Counted from the first letter of the stretch, positions 45,246-55,301 are shown. The stretch is 64,000 bases of DNA from Gordoniibacillus kamchatkensis (GCF_000829455.1 NZ_JXAK01000017.1:43885-107884), one strand, 5' to 3'. Notes: generated by a model not told the origin, from the sequence alone. Numbers and translations are program-made.

Positions 45246-47069
45246 ATGAGGAAAATAACCATACGCACGAAGTTAATTACCTTGTTTGTTTTTTTTGTAT
45301 GCATTCCCTTTCTTGTGTTTGGAGTCTTATGGTATGTGAGGTCGACTTTATCCATCGAACATTCGGCCACAGATTTTCAAGAGCAAATTTTAAAACAAGC
45401 CAACAGGCATTTAGATGCATACTTTCTCGATTTGGAACGGACGACGTTTCCGCTCATCACCCATCCGTTAATCCGCGATTTTATGAAATTAACTCCTGAG
45501 CAAACCTACGAACGCTTTGAGCTGACGAGAAAGATTCAAGAAGAGCTTTTGCAGCAAATGGTTTTTAGCCGTCCGGAAATTTACTCGTTTATCATTTATT
45601 CGAGCAAGGGGCTTTCGGTTTCCAGTTCGGGTTCATCTTCGATAGAGGAGAACTATGAGGCTTATTTGAACATGCCGGGTAAAAACTATTCCGTCGTAGG
45701 ACTCCGTTGGAATGGCAATACGCCGCTTCTAACGATTATCCGCAAATTTCATGATGCTGCTACGTATCGGACATCCGGCGTTTTAATCATCAATATTCGA
45801 TTAAACGAAATTTCAAAAATTGTAGGCGATATTAAGCTTGGCGAAAATGGATTTTTATGGATCGCCGACACTGCGGGGCAAATCATTTACCATCCGGAAA
45901 AGTCAAAATGGGGTACTGCAGTCCCCGATTGGTATGCCGCGCAAATTCAAAATCGTACTAGCGGTACCTTTATCCGTACTGACGATAGCATTAAAGATTT
46001 AGTGGTCTTCAACAGATCCCCCTATACCGATTGGACAATCGTATCCCAGGTTCCGATTCATGAATTAACCGGAGACCTTCTATTGTTGCGTAATGCAACC
46101 TTATGGGGGGTACTCATCCTCGTGCTTCTTGTGATTCTAGTGATTGGAGGCTTCTCCCTTACTCTTACGAATGCGCTTTCCAAATTACAGCGGCTTATGA
46201 GACAGGCGGAAAACGGCAATCTCAATGTCCAAGCGCCGGAACACCGGGGATACGAAATGGGCAATCTGTATCGGGGATTTAATAAAATGGTGCGCGAATT
46301 ACGAAGGTTGATTGAAGAAGTACATACGTCGCAAATAAGGGAGAGAGAACTGGTCATCAAGCAGAGGGAGTCCACCTTGAAAGCTCTTCAATCCCAGATC
46401 AATCCGCATTTCTTGTACAACACTTTGGAAATGATCAGCTCCTACGCTCTAGTGGAAGGGATCAGGCCAATCAGCAGAATGGCTACGGGGCTGGCTGATT
46501 TGTTCCGCTTTAGTATCAGCGACGCGATGCAGGTCATCCCGCTTCAAGTTGAGCTGATACATGTGCAAACGTACTTGGAAATCCAAAAAGAACGCTTTCC
46601 GTACTTGCAAATTGAGATGAATGTCGATCAGAAAGCGGTTTCTCAAATCCTGGCCGTACGATTGTCACTACAGCCTCTTGTCGAGAATTGCTTTCGGCAT
46701 GGCTATGAAAGGCATCGACTGAAGCCGGTTTATATCGGAATTTTCGGCGAATGGAGAGAAACCGGCTATTTGCTTCGGATTATTGACAAAGGTAAAGGAA
46801 TGGAAGCCCAAACCAAGGAAGATTATAACCGATTGTTTCAGAATTACGAAGGCAAAGACCTCGAGGATGAGAAACACAAAGATGAATTAACGAAAATTGG
46901 ACTTTTGAATGTGCATCAACGAACCCGCCTATTATTTGGAGAGCCCTATGGCCTGCAAATACTGCAATCCGGAGAACACGGAACGAACATCCAGATGTTG
47001 CTGCCCTATGATGCCCAAAATACATCCAAATCGGGAGAACATATATATGTACAAAGCGCTAATCGTTGA
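45246..47069 (+). CDS. YesM-type sensor histidine kinase (cassette C)
   Basis: A 607-residue membrane kinase and the only one of the four whose frame is intact. Helix 1 is LITLFVFFVCIPFLVFGVLW; the extracellular part looks like a dCache sensor (GENGFLWIADTAGQIIYHPE, TDWTIVSQVPIHEL); helix 2 is LWGVLILVLLVILVIGGFSL; then HAMP, the His_kinase box LKALQSQINPHFLYNTLEMI (phospho-His in NPHF) and HATPase (LVENCFRHGYERH, IDKGKGME). ATG at 45246 follows AAAGGAAC; the frame extends to 45204 without a better site. The regulator gene overlaps its end by 23 bases, so the two are translationally coupled. Confidence 0.93.
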   Translation: MRKITIRTKLITLFVFFVCIPFLVFGVLWYVRSTLSIEHSATDFQEQILKQANRHLDAYFLDLERTTFPLITHPLIRDFMKLTPEQTYERFELTRKIQEELLQQMVFSRPEIYSFIIYSSKGLSVSSSGSSSIEENYEAYLNMPGKNYSVVGLRWNGNTPLLTIIRKFHDAATYRTSGVLIINIRLNEISKIVGDIKLGENGFLWIADTAGQIIYHPEKSKWGTAVPDWYAAQIQNRTSGTFIRTDDSIKDLVVFNRSPYTDWTIVSQVPIHELTGDLLLLRNATLWGVLILVLLVILVIGGFSLTLTNALSKLQRLMRQAENGNLNVQAPEHRGYEMGNLYRGFNKMVRELRRLIEEVHTSQIRERELVIKQRESTLKALQSQINPHFLYNTLEMISSYALVEGIRPISRMATGLADLFRFSISDAMQVIPLQVELIHVQTYLEIQKERFPYLQIEMNVDQKAVSQILAVRLSLQPLVENCFRHGYERHRLKPVYIGIFGEWRETGYLLRIIDKGKGMEAQTKEDYNRLFQNYEGKDLEDEKHKDELTKIGLLNVHQRTRLLFGEPYGLQILQSGEHGTNIQMLLPYDAQNTSKSGEHIYVQSANR

Positions 47070-48102
47070 CGATGAATTTATGATCAAAAAGAGCCTGCAC
47101 AAAATGATCTCCGAAAGCGAGTATGGCTTCATGGTCGTGGGTGAGGCCGAAGACGGGCAGGAAGCGTTGGAAGTTGCCTTGCAGACGCAGCCTGATCTGA
47201 TTGTTACCGATATTAGCATGCCGGTAATGGATGGACTTGAGCTCATTCAGGAATGCCGACTCCGCGGGCTGCCTTGCGAGATCGTCATTCTTTCCGGTTT
47301 CGGAGAGTTTGAATATGCGAGAAAGGCCCTCCGCTCCAACGTAACGGATTACTTGCTCAAACCGGTTCGGCCGGAGCAGATGGACAATATGCTGCGGACT
47401 GTACGGGAAAGGCTGGATTTGCGGCAAAAGTTGCTGTTGGATCAAAGCAATTGGTCATTGTATTGCAAAAGAATCGGAAACCAGATCGCCAGGTTCATAT
47501 GGGATCTTGACGAGAATGGAATTCGGAATGTGCTGGCTGACGCCAATTTACAATATGTGGAGCTTGGATTGCCGCAGCCTTTTTCCAATCACCTCTGTTT
47601 TGAGCTGCTGCTGTTTATCCAGAAAGAGCTGGAAACCTATGATCCAGATGCGATACGAAATGCCGAGTTCACGTGGTTTAACGAAGTGTCCGATCCGGAG
47701 GATGCATGGCGGCGGCTGGAAAACGGCGTTATGGAGCATTTGAAGGAGGTACGAGTCAGGCGCAATCATGGCTCATTTCAAACTATTAAATGGGCTGCGG
47801 CTTACATTGAGCAGCATTACATGGACGAAGAGCTTTCCTTGCAAACGATCGCGGACCGGATGAACATGTCGTTATCGTATGCAAGCCAATCCTTCAAGGA
47901 TTTCATGGGAAAAAGTTTTGTTCAATACTTAACAGGCCTTCGCATGGAAAAAGCCAAGGAGCTTCTCCTGAACCTGAACAGCAAAACGTATGAAGTCGCC
48001 CGCGAGGTTGGATATAATGATTATCCTCATTTCACCAGAACATTCAAAAAATATTTCGGGTACACTCCCAAAGATTACAGAAGTAGAATGGGCCTTGATT
48101 AG
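47047..48102 (+). CDS. YesN-type response regulator with AraC domain (cassette C)
   Basis: A 351-residue regulator, shorter than those of A, B and D because the middle linker is small. Receiver: ALIVDDEFMI, phospho-Asp near 55 in LIVTDISMPVMDG, ILSGFGEFEYARKA, Lys in DYLLKPVRPEQ. AraC domain: IKWAAAYIEQHYMDEELSLQ, IADRMNMSLSYASQSFKDFM, TYEVAREVGYNDYPHFTRTF, TPKDYRSR. ATG at 47047 has GGGAG and lies inside the kinase gene. A terminator overlaps its last codon, so the downstream importer needs its own promoter. Confidence 0.93.
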   Translation: MYKALIVDDEFMIKKSLHKMISESEYGFMVVGEAEDGQEALEVALQTQPDLIVTDISMPVMDGLELIQECRLRGLPCEIVILSGFGEFEYARKALRSNVTDYLLKPVRPEQMDNMLRTVRERLDLRQKLLLDQSNWSLYCKRIGNQIARFIWDLDENGIRNVLADANLQYVELGLPQPFSNHLCFELLLFIQKELETYDPDAIRNAEFTWFNEVSDPEDAWRRLENGVMEHLKEVRVRRNHGSFQTIKWAAAYIEQHYMDEELSLQTIADRMNMSLSYASQSFKDFMGKSFVQYLTGLRMEKAKELLLNLNSKTYEVAREVGYNDYPHFTRTFKKYFGYTPKDYRSRMGLD

Positions 48103-48130
48103 AGCCTTGAGCTTGCTCAAGGTTCTTTTT
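48101..48130 (+). terminator. Terminator after the cassette C regulator
   Basis: AGCCTTGAGC pairs with GCTCAAGGTT around TT (about 48103-48124), followed by CTTTTT. Confidence 0.85.
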
Positions 48131-48245
48131 ATTCAAATGAAGTTGCAGAAAAAACGACAGTTTTTCGAAGAAAAATCATATACGGATAGGCCCGCTGGAG
48201 ATTACGATGGAAAAGTCCAAAGAACTAACGGGAGGAGGAGTTTAA

Positions 48246-49148
48246 ATGGCTAGAAAACATTATCTTTGGAAGCATTGGCCGATCTATTCGATGATTTTGC
48301 CGGGCCTGCTGTTTTTTATTTTATTCCGATATATTCCGATTGCCGGCAGCATCATCGCTTTTCAGGATTACAATGTATTTTCAGGAGTCTTGGGCAGCAA
48401 GTTTGTCGGATTCAAACACTTTGTAAATTTGTTTATGTACCCCGAATTTTATCGAATCTTGCGAAATACGATTTTGATCAGTCTATATCAACTAGTCTTC
48501 GGATTTCCCGCGCCGATCGTATTGGCGATTCTTTTAAACGAAGTACGGAAGATGGTGTTCAAACGAACCATCCAGACAGTCATTTATTTGCCTCACTTCC
48601 TTTCATGGGTCATTGTTGGCGGCTTGGTCATCAATGCGTTGTCTCCCAATTACGGGATCGTGAATAGTATGCTGAGTTCTTTCGGGTTTCAGAAAATTTT
48701 CTTTTTGCAGGAGCCCCAATTTTTCCGCAGCATCATTGTCGTTTCCGGAATATGGAAAGAAATAGGGTGGGGAACTATCATTTATTTGGCAGCGCTTGCA
48801 AATGTCAATCCGGAGCTTTACGAGGCTGCGGAGGTGGATGGGGCCGGCAAGTTCCGGCAGGTAATCAGCATTACACTTCCGGCCTTATTGCCTACCATTA
48901 TGGTGCTGCTTCTCCTAAGAATCGGCAACTTCCTGGATTTGGGCTTTGAGCAAATTTACATCTTGTTGAACCCTCTTGTCAAAGAAACGGGTGACATTAT
49001 CGACACCTACATTTATGATGTCGGATTGCTTGGTTCGCAATTCAGCTATACAACGGCAATCGGCATGTTCAAATCCGTAGTGGGTTTGATTCTTATTGTC
49101 GGAGCCAACCAGATCAGCAAAAAACTGACCGGCAATTCGCTCTACTGA
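48246..49148 (+). CDS. ABC sugar transporter permease, LplB-type (cassette C)
   Basis: A 300-residue permease. Helix 1 is YSMILPGLLFFILFRYIPIA; the LplB-type LPHFLSWVIVGGLVINALSP follows, and the EAA loop is YEAAEVDGAGKFRQVISITL, then PALLPTIMVLLL. The ATG has GGGAGGAGG. It starts 116 bp after the terminator of the regulator, and the intervening sequence has no obvious consensus promoter, so activation by the cassette C regulator is likely. Confidence 0.92.
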   Translation: MARKHYLWKHWPIYSMILPGLLFFILFRYIPIAGSIIAFQDYNVFSGVLGSKFVGFKHFVNLFMYPEFYRILRNTILISLYQLVFGFPAPIVLAILLNEVRKMVFKRTIQTVIYLPHFLSWVIVGGLVINALSPNYGIVNSMLSSFGFQKIFFLQEPQFFRSIIVVSGIWKEIGWGTIIYLAALANVNPELYEAAEVDGAGKFRQVISITLPALLPTIMVLLLLRIGNFLDLGFEQIYILLNPLVKETGDIIDTYIYDVGLLGSQFSYTTAIGMFKSVVGLILIVGANQISKKLTGNSLY

Positions 49149-49170
49149 TTGAAAAGGAGGTGCTCCTTCC

Positions 49171-50040
49171 GTGATTAGGATGCATGCATCGAGACAGTGG
49201 TTTATTTCCATCAATTATATATTCCTTACGATTGTCGGACTGGTCATGCTGCTGCCGTTCGTCAACATATTAGCGGGATCCTTCAGCGGCGGAAATGCGA
49301 TCTTGCAAGGCCGAGTAACGGTATTTCCCGTAGAATTCACATTATCCAATTATGAGTCCGTTTTCAATAACGCGGCCATTTGGAAATCGTTCAGCGTGAC
49401 TATTTTTCTTACGGTTGTCGGAACTCTGATCGATTTGCTGTTCACTTCCCTGATGGCATACGGCTTAGCCAGAAAAGAGCTGAAGGGACGAACTTTCTTC
49501 ATTCTCCTTGTTCTGTTTACGATGATCTTTCCGGCTCCGATCATTCCATCGTATTTGCTTATCAAGTCGCTAGGCATGCTGAATACCTTATGGGCTTTAA
49601 TCATACCGGGCCTAATCAGCGCTTTTAACTTAATCATCATGGTATCGTTTTTTCAAGCGATTCCGGAAGGATTGATCGAGGCCGCCCGAATCGACGGAAG
49701 CGGAGAATACCGGACGTATTGGAGCATTGTGCTCCCGTTGTCCATGCCATCTTTGACCACGGTCGGGCTGTTCTATGCAGTTGGCCATTGGAATGGGTAT
49801 TTCTCCGCAATTATGTATTTGCGCGACCCCGGTCTTTATCCGCTGCAAGTCAAGCTGCGTCAATTGCTCATCGCCAGCGATGCGACGAATGTCATGCAAA
49901 GCGTGCAAATGACGATGCAGTCGGTGGAAGGAATCAAGATGGCGACAATTATTGTTGCCACCTTACCCGTGTTGGTGATTTACCCATTGATCCAGAAGCA
50001 TTTTATTAAAGGGGCTATGCTTGGATCGGTTAAAGGGTAA
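49171..50040 (+). CDS. ABC sugar transporter permease, YtcP-type (cassette C)
   Basis: A 289-residue partner permease. Helix 1 is YIFLTIVGLVMLLPFVNILA followed by GSFSGGNAILQG; LFTMIFPAPIIPSYLLIKSL and the EAA loop EAARIDGSGEYRTYWSIVLP are next; the end is FIKGAMLGSVKG. The start is GTG at 49171, eight bases behind AAAGGAGGTG, one of the strongest ribosome sites in the window; an in-frame ATG four codons later is less well spaced. Confidence 0.92.
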   Translation: MIRMHASRQWFISINYIFLTIVGLVMLLPFVNILAGSFSGGNAILQGRVTVFPVEFTLSNYESVFNNAAIWKSFSVTIFLTVVGTLIDLLFTSLMAYGLARKELKGRTFFILLVLFTMIFPAPIIPSYLLIKSLGMLNTLWALIIPGLISAFNLIIMVSFFQAIPEGLIEAARIDGSGEYRTYWSIVLPLSMPSLTTVGLFYAVGHWNGYFSAIMYLRDPGLYPLQVKLRQLLIASDATNVMQSVQMTMQSVEGIKMATIIVATLPVLVIYPLIQKHFIKGAMLGSVKG

Positions 50041-50077
50041 GTTTCATATAATTCCATTATGAGAAGGGAGAGTTTGC

Positions 50078-51625
50078 ATGAAGAACATCATTTTTAGACG
50101 AGCCCTATGTATGGTTGCGGCAATCGGTATCCTTGCCGGCTGCTCCCAGCAAACCGGTTCGGGCACCAACAAGAATGGGGCGAAGACTGCGGAGACGCCT
50201 GTCGTCAAAATCGCGATTGAAACGAGAGGGCTGCCTTATGTAGAGGGGTCATCCAACATTAATGACGACAAGTATGTAAAAAAACTCCGGGAATTGTCCA
50301 AGACTAACGTAAATATCGAACTGATCCCGCACCAGGAGTTTACGCAAAAGCTTAATTTGATGCTGGCGGCGGGAGATCTGCCGGACATTTTGCAGATCAA
50401 TGGAATCAATTCGACTGAAGCGGCACCTGCCGTAAAAAACGGTGCGTTTTACGAACTGAACGATCTGCTTGAAAAATACGCCCCCAATTTGCTGAAGAAA
50501 ATTCCGCAGCAATTATGGGATTCGTCCATGATCAGCGAAAACGGAAAAATTTATGCGATTCCGGGCGAGAATTACGTACGAAACAACGTCGTGTACGTGC
50601 GGAAAGATTGGCTGGACAAACTTCACTTGCAGGTGCCTAAAACAATCGACGAGTACGTAGCGATGTTAAAAGCTTTCAAAGAACAAGACCCCAACGGCAA
50701 CGGAAAGCAGGATGAGATTCCAATGTCGGGACGTCAAAATTTCGCGTTTACCGACGAGTTTTTTGGAGCTTACGATGTGGTTCCGGACGGTTGGAAATAT
50801 GAAAACAATCAGCTTGTGCCCAACTTTATCCGGCCGCAAATGAAGCAAGCGCTCGGCGTATATCGCAAGCTGTATCAGGATCAGCTCTTGGACAACGAAT
50901 TTTTGGTGCAGCAAGGAAAAGACTGGGATGCCAAAATCAAAGGAGCCGCCAGAGTAGGCATGTGGGCTCACGACCCCAGTTATCCCGATAAATGGCAGTC
51001 GGAGGTCAGACAAGCCGATCCGAATGCGCAGCTCATCAATATTCCGGCTCCAACCGGCCCGGACGGCAAAGGCGGTATGGGGTTAGCTTCCCCTGTCGGC
51101 AACGTATGGGCAATTCCGAAATCGAACAAGCATCCCGAAGAGGCTCTGAAGTTCCTGGAGTGGTACTTCACCGACGAAGCCCAGAAGTTTCTGGATTACG
51201 GCCTGGAAGGTGAAGATTATACGGTAGAGAACGGCAAGATTCAGTACAAATATGCAAAAACGGTAGATGACATTAACAAGGAAAATATGCATCTCATGTT
51301 TTTGCGGTTGATCGGCCCTTCCTATTTGGCCAATGAGGAATTTATGAAGGGCCGCAAGGATTCGGATCTCATTTTGAACGGGTTGAAGGTGGCAAAAAAC
51401 GAAGGCCGGGAAAGCGACGGTCTGGATATGCCGCTGCCGCCCACACTGCTTTCAAGACCGGAACTGGGGAAAAACAACCTTTGGATGGAGACGGCGGCCA
51501 AGATTGTTACGGGCAAGGAACCGCTCGACAGCTTTGACAAGTTCGTTGAAGATTGGAAAAAACGCGGCGGCGATCAAGTGATTAAAGAAGCCACCGAATG
51601 GTATAACGCAAGACATAAAAAATAG
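50078..51625 (+). CDS. Extracellular solute-binding lipoprotein (cassette C)
   Basis: A 515-residue lipoprotein with lipobox GILAGCSQQ near residue 22. The fold has LAAGDLPDILQINGINSTEA, NGKIYAIPGENYVRNNVVYV, RKDWLDKLHLQVPKTIDEYV and the calcium-loop-like DPNGNGKQDEIPMSG, matching the cassette A binding protein more than that of B. ATG follows AGAAGGGAG. Third gene of the importer operon; the oxidoreductase starts 24 bp later and is probably in the same transcript. Confidence 0.92.
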   Translation: MKNIIFRRALCMVAAIGILAGCSQQTGSGTNKNGAKTAETPVVKIAIETRGLPYVEGSSNINDDKYVKKLRELSKTNVNIELIPHQEFTQKLNLMLAAGDLPDILQINGINSTEAAPAVKNGAFYELNDLLEKYAPNLLKKIPQQLWDSSMISENGKIYAIPGENYVRNNVVYVRKDWLDKLHLQVPKTIDEYVAMLKAFKEQDPNGNGKQDEIPMSGRQNFAFTDEFFGAYDVVPDGWKYENNQLVPNFIRPQMKQALGVYRKLYQDQLLDNEFLVQQGKDWDAKIKGAARVGMWAHDPSYPDKWQSEVRQADPNAQLINIPAPTGPDGKGGMGLASPVGNVWAIPKSNKHPEEALKFLEWYFTDEAQKFLDYGLEGEDYTVENGKIQYKYAKTVDDINKENMHLMFLRLIGPSYLANEEFMKGRKDSDLILNGLKVAKNEGRESDGLDMPLPPTLLSRPELGKNNLWMETAAKIVTGKEPLDSFDKFVEDWKKRGGDQVIKEATEWYNARHKK

Positions 51626-51649
51626 TCGGGATAGCGGAGGAATTATACG

Positions 51650-52966
51650 ATGGACCAGAGTCGTACCCCATACGGGAAGGAAAACCGGCCGGTAACGGTA
51701 GTCATTGTGGGGGCGGGGCATCGCAGCTTGCTCTATGCTTCTTATGCCCAGCACCATCCGGACAAGCTTCGGGTGGCGGGCGTCGTGGAGCCTGATCCCG
51801 TTCGGCGCAAAATGACGGCGGAACGGTTTGGCTTGGAGGAAGATCGCTGCTTCTCCTCGGTAGACGAGCTGGCTGACAAGCCCCCTATTGCGGATGCGGT
51901 AATTAACGGCACGATGGACGACCTCCACGTGAAAACGACGATTCCTCTTCTTGAGGCGGGTTATGACGTCCTTCTGGAAAAGCCGATTGCTACGTCGGAA
52001 GAGAACATGATGGAGCTTTATCGCACCGCCGAAAAAGCTGGACGAACCGTGATGATTTGCCATGTATTGCGATACGCGCCGTTTTACCGAGCGATTCGCG
52101 AAGTCGTCGGATCAGGGGAAATCGGGGACATCGTCAATATTCAGACGGCCGAGCATGTAAGCTATCACCATATGGCGGTATCCTTCATTCGAGGCAAGTG
52201 GAATTCTCAGGAAAAGTGCAAATCTTCCATGCTGATGGCCAAATGCTGTCACGATTTAGATATTTTAAGCTGGATGGCCGGATCCGCGCCCAAAAAAGTA
52301 AGCAGCTTCGGAAGCCTGATGCAGTTTAAGCCGGCGAATGCCCCGCAAGGGGCGGGCACCCGCTGCTTGGCGGATTGCGCAATCGAAGAACAATGTCCGT
52401 ACTCGGCGCGAAAACATTATATTGATCAGGGGCGGTGGGGCTTCTATGTATGGGAAAATACCCATCTGGGTGCGGAATTGAGCCATGATCAAAAATTAGA
52501 ATCGCTTCGTACAGACAATCCGTATGGACGATGCGTATGGCATTGCGATAATGATGTAGTGGACCACCAATCGGTGATTGTCGAATTCGAGGACGGATCT
52601 ACGGCAACGCACAATATGGTTGGGGCAACATCCAGAGCGTGCCGTACCATCCACATCGTCGGCACGAAAGGAGAAGTCACAGGCGTTTTGGAAGACGGCA
52701 GCTTTACAGTAAGACATCCCGATCCGCGAAAAGGGCACGAATACTCGGAGAGACGAGTATCGGTTAACGTCACGGATGACAGCCATGGCGGCGGAGATTT
52801 GCTGCTGGTTGAGGATTTCGTAAGAGTTCTTCAAGGGAATGAACCTTCGATTTCCTGCACTTCACTGGAAAAATCGATTTACGGGCACCAAATCGGCTTC
52901 GCCGCCGAACGCTCCCGTTTGGAGACCAGAACGGTAGAAATCGGCGGGATTCAATCGTTTGTTTGA
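51650..52966 (+). CDS. Gfo/Idh/MocA family oxidoreductase with cysteine cluster (cassette C)
   Basis: A 438-residue NAD-dependent oxidoreductase, longer than the 359-residue one at 1897. Rossmann loop VVIVGAGHRSLLYASYAQHH, then VLLEKPIATSEENM and the AEHVSYHHMAVSFIRGKW segment. An inserted region carries RCLADCAIEEQCPYSARKHY (C-x3-C-x5-C) and further Cys/His pairs (PYGRCVWHCDNDVVDHQ), which could bind a metal. The GAGHR-type loop and the CPYSA insert define a subgroup often found next to YesMN-type sugar importers; GH109-type NAD-dependent glycosidases are distant relatives. It may act on the imported sugar. It closes the importer operon ahead of a terminator. Confidence 0.86.
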   Translation: MDQSRTPYGKENRPVTVVIVGAGHRSLLYASYAQHHPDKLRVAGVVEPDPVRRKMTAERFGLEEDRCFSSVDELADKPPIADAVINGTMDDLHVKTTIPLLEAGYDVLLEKPIATSEENMMELYRTAEKAGRTVMICHVLRYAPFYRAIREVVGSGEIGDIVNIQTAEHVSYHHMAVSFIRGKWNSQEKCKSSMLMAKCCHDLDILSWMAGSAPKKVSSFGSLMQFKPANAPQGAGTRCLADCAIEEQCPYSARKHYIDQGRWGFYVWENTHLGAELSHDQKLESLRTDNPYGRCVWHCDNDVVDHQSVIVEFEDGSTATHNMVGATSRACRTIHIVGTKGEVTGVLEDGSFTVRHPDPRKGHEYSERRVSVNVTDDSHGGGDLLLVEDFVRVLQGNEPSISCTSLEKSIYGHQIGFAAERSRLETRTVEIGGIQSFV

Positions 52967-53001
52967 CTGCATTGAAGGCATATGGTCATTAAACTAATAT
53001 A

Positions 53002-53042
53002 GGGGCTGTTCCTAGGTCAAGGCGAAGGAGCAGCCCTTTTTA
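53002..53042 (+). terminator. Terminator of the cassette C importer operon
   Basis: GGGCTGTTCC (53003-53012) pairs with GGAGCAGCCC (53027-53036) with one G-U, followed by TTTTTA. Confidence 0.88.
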
Positions 53043-53057
53043 CGTCGTACATCCCTT

Positions 53058-53134
53058 AGAAAAAATATTTCAAGAGATGCAAAAAAATTTGGATGCTTTA
53101 TTTGACGTTGTTGACTACAATTCAGAATACAAAC
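53058..53134 (+). promoter_or_regulatory. Promoter block 3, copy 1 (before GH3)
   Basis: A 77-bp block that recurs without gaps and with four mismatches at 57069-57145. It contains TTGACG (53102-53107), 17 bp and GAATAC (53125-53130), a usable promoter, preceded by an A-rich tract (AGAAAAAATATTTCAAGAG). Confidence 0.8.
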
Positions 53135-53177
53135 TTGGCAGCAACAAAACATTTCTTTCTTTAGAGGAGGGATTCAA

Positions 53178-55301
53178 TTGGAGCATCGTCATAAACAACC
53201 GAATTTGGAAGTCAGAGTAAAGAACATAATTGAAGTGGACGGGTTAAAGTTTAAAGATCTGAATAATAGCGGGAAGTTAGAGCCTTATGAAGATTGGCGT
53301 TTAAGTCCCACAGAACGTGCGGAGAATTTGGTCTCATTGATGAATCTCGATGAAAAAGTGGGTATGATGCTGATCCACTACCGACAAATGGGGCTTTCTC
53401 AAAAAGATAAGAGTAAGACAAGCCATGACGGTGTGCTGGATGAAGCTATCGTTGAAAAGGGCGAAAATATTTTTGCCGCTTCAAAAATATGGGGAACAAC
53501 GCATACGATTGAAAACATGCATTTGCGCCACTTCATTCATAGAGACAATTGGAGTCCTGCTCAAATGGCAGAGTGGATTAATACCATGAATGAAGTATGT
53601 GAGGGGACGCGGCTAGGAATTCCCTGTTTAATAGCATCGAATTCAAGAAACGAAAATGCGGAAGCCGTCTTTGGGATGAACGATGCAGCCGGGATTTTTT
53701 CCACTTGGCCGGGAACTTTAGGGCTTGCTGCAGCAGCTAAAGGAGATATAAAAAATGGCGGTGATTCGTCACTGATCAGCCAATTTGCCCAAATCGCCCA
53801 TGACGAGTGGGATGCTACAGGAATAAGAAAAGGTTATATGTATATGGCCGATGTGGCCACAGATCCTAGATGGCAACGGACGTACGGTACGTTCGGGGAA
53901 GATCCGGAGTTTATAGCCGATGCCATCGGCCGCATCATTGACGGCTTTCAGGGAGAGACCCTGGGAAATCACAGTATTGCATTGACGACGAAGCATTTTC
54001 CTGGCGGAGGCGCAAGGGAAAATGGATTTGATCCCCACTATGAAGAAGGTAAATGGAATTTATACCCAACGCCGGGAAGCTTGGAAACCTATCACCTGCC
54101 GCCGTTTCGGGCAGCGGTAGAACACGGTACTTCATCCATGATGCCGTATTATTCGATCCCAAGTATCAAAAAAAGTGTAGTTCAACAATTCGAGGGGGAA
54201 GATATTCCTTTTGAAGAAGTTGGATTTACCTTCAATCATTATTTCATACAACATATTCTTAGAGAGAAACTAGGGTTCAAGGGCTACATCAATAGCGACA
54301 GCGGCGTCACGAATAAGATGTGCTGGGGCGTTGAGCATTTGAGCGAAGCTGAACGTTTTGCTAAAGCCATTAATGCAGGCACGGATTTGGTTGCCGATAC
54401 AAATGATGTTGAAAATCTGAAGTTAGCGATCCAAAATGGATGGATCAGTGAAAAACGTATTGATGAGGCCAATGTGCGGCTCCTTACAGAAATGTTTACG
54501 CTAGGTCTATTTGATGATCGTACGTATGTGTCTCCGGAACATGCAACTGCCGTGGTAAGCAATCCAGCAAACTGGGACGCTGCTTATGAAGCACATAAAA
54601 AGTCGGTAACCGTTCTTAAAAATTCCGATCGGACATTGCCTTTAACCCCTGACACGCTTACAGGCAAGAAGATTTATGTGGAGGTTTTCCATAAGGAACC
54701 GGAGCGCGCGGCTTCTTATACGGAAAGGGCAAGGAAGGAATGTCAAGAGCTTGGACAATTTACGTTGACGGAGAAGGTTGAAGAAGCCGACATCGCCATT
54801 TTGATTCTGCATCCCAAATCCGGAGCTTATTTCACTGCGACACCGGGGCTTTTAGAGCTTGAAATATGCGAGAAAAAAACATTAACCGCTTTGGATGGGG
54901 CTATGTACGAAGAAACGACTTTGAACGGTATGCATCATCTGAAGGAAGTTGCTGATAGCGTTCATATTCGCGGGGGAAAAGTCATTGTGAGTGTCAATGT
55001 GATTTTGCCGTGGATTCTTGCAAATGTTGAACCGTTGGCAGATGCCTTGATCGCCGGATACGATACATTCTATAAGGCACAGTTTGAAGTGATGGCGGGC
55101 AATTACCGGCCTGTGGGCGTTTTGCCATTGACATTGCCGGCAAGCGAAGCGGTTATTGCGGTCGATGAAAACGGTAAATGTGTGTCTAGAAACGATGTAC
55201 CGGGTTATGACAAGGACAAATACATGCCTGAAGGGCTCGAATATGCCTATAAAGATAGCGATGGCAATATCTACAAACTTGGTCATGGATTGACCTATTA
55301 A
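53178..55301 (+). CDS. Glycoside hydrolase family 3 beta-glycosidase
   Basis: A 707-residue GH3 enzyme without signal peptide, so cytoplasmic. The N-terminal barrel includes NLDEKVGMMLIH, GIPCLIASNSRNENAEAVFG, YMADVATDPRWQRTYGTFGE (family DPRW.R..E pattern) and ALTTKHFPGGGARENGFDPH (KHF). The nucleophile Asp is in GFKGYINSDSGVTNKM (SDxG). The C-terminal domain has VLKNSDRTLPL and ends in YKLGHGLTY. The substrate is probably a beta-glucoside, beta-xyloside or similar oligosaccharide. Start TTG at 53178 with AGAGGAGG. It shares its promoter block with the cassette D importer, so import and hydrolysis are likely coupled. Confidence 0.92.
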   Translation: MEHRHKQPNLEVRVKNIIEVDGLKFKDLNNSGKLEPYEDWRLSPTERAENLVSLMNLDEKVGMMLIHYRQMGLSQKDKSKTSHDGVLDEAIVEKGENIFAASKIWGTTHTIENMHLRHFIHRDNWSPAQMAEWINTMNEVCEGTRLGIPCLIASNSRNENAEAVFGMNDAAGIFSTWPGTLGLAAAAKGDIKNGGDSSLISQFAQIAHDEWDATGIRKGYMYMADVATDPRWQRTYGTFGEDPEFIADAIGRIIDGFQGETLGNHSIALTTKHFPGGGARENGFDPHYEEGKWNLYPTPGSLETYHLPPFRAAVEHGTSSMMPYYSIPSIKKSVVQQFEGEDIPFEEVGFTFNHYFIQHILREKLGFKGYINSDSGVTNKMCWGVEHLSEAERFAKAINAGTDLVADTNDVENLKLAIQNGWISEKRIDEANVRLLTEMFTLGLFDDRTYVSPEHATAVVSNPANWDAAYEAHKKSVTVLKNSDRTLPLTPDTLTGKKIYVEVFHKEPERAASYTERARKECQELGQFTLTEKVEEADIAILILHPKSGAYFTATPGLLELEICEKKTLTALDGAMYEETTLNGMHHLKEVADSVHIRGGKVIVSVNVILPWILANVEPLADALIAGYDTFYKAQFEVMAGNYRPVGVLPLTLPASEAVIAVDENGKCVSRNDVPGYDKDKYMPEGLEYAYKDSDGNIYKLGHGLTY

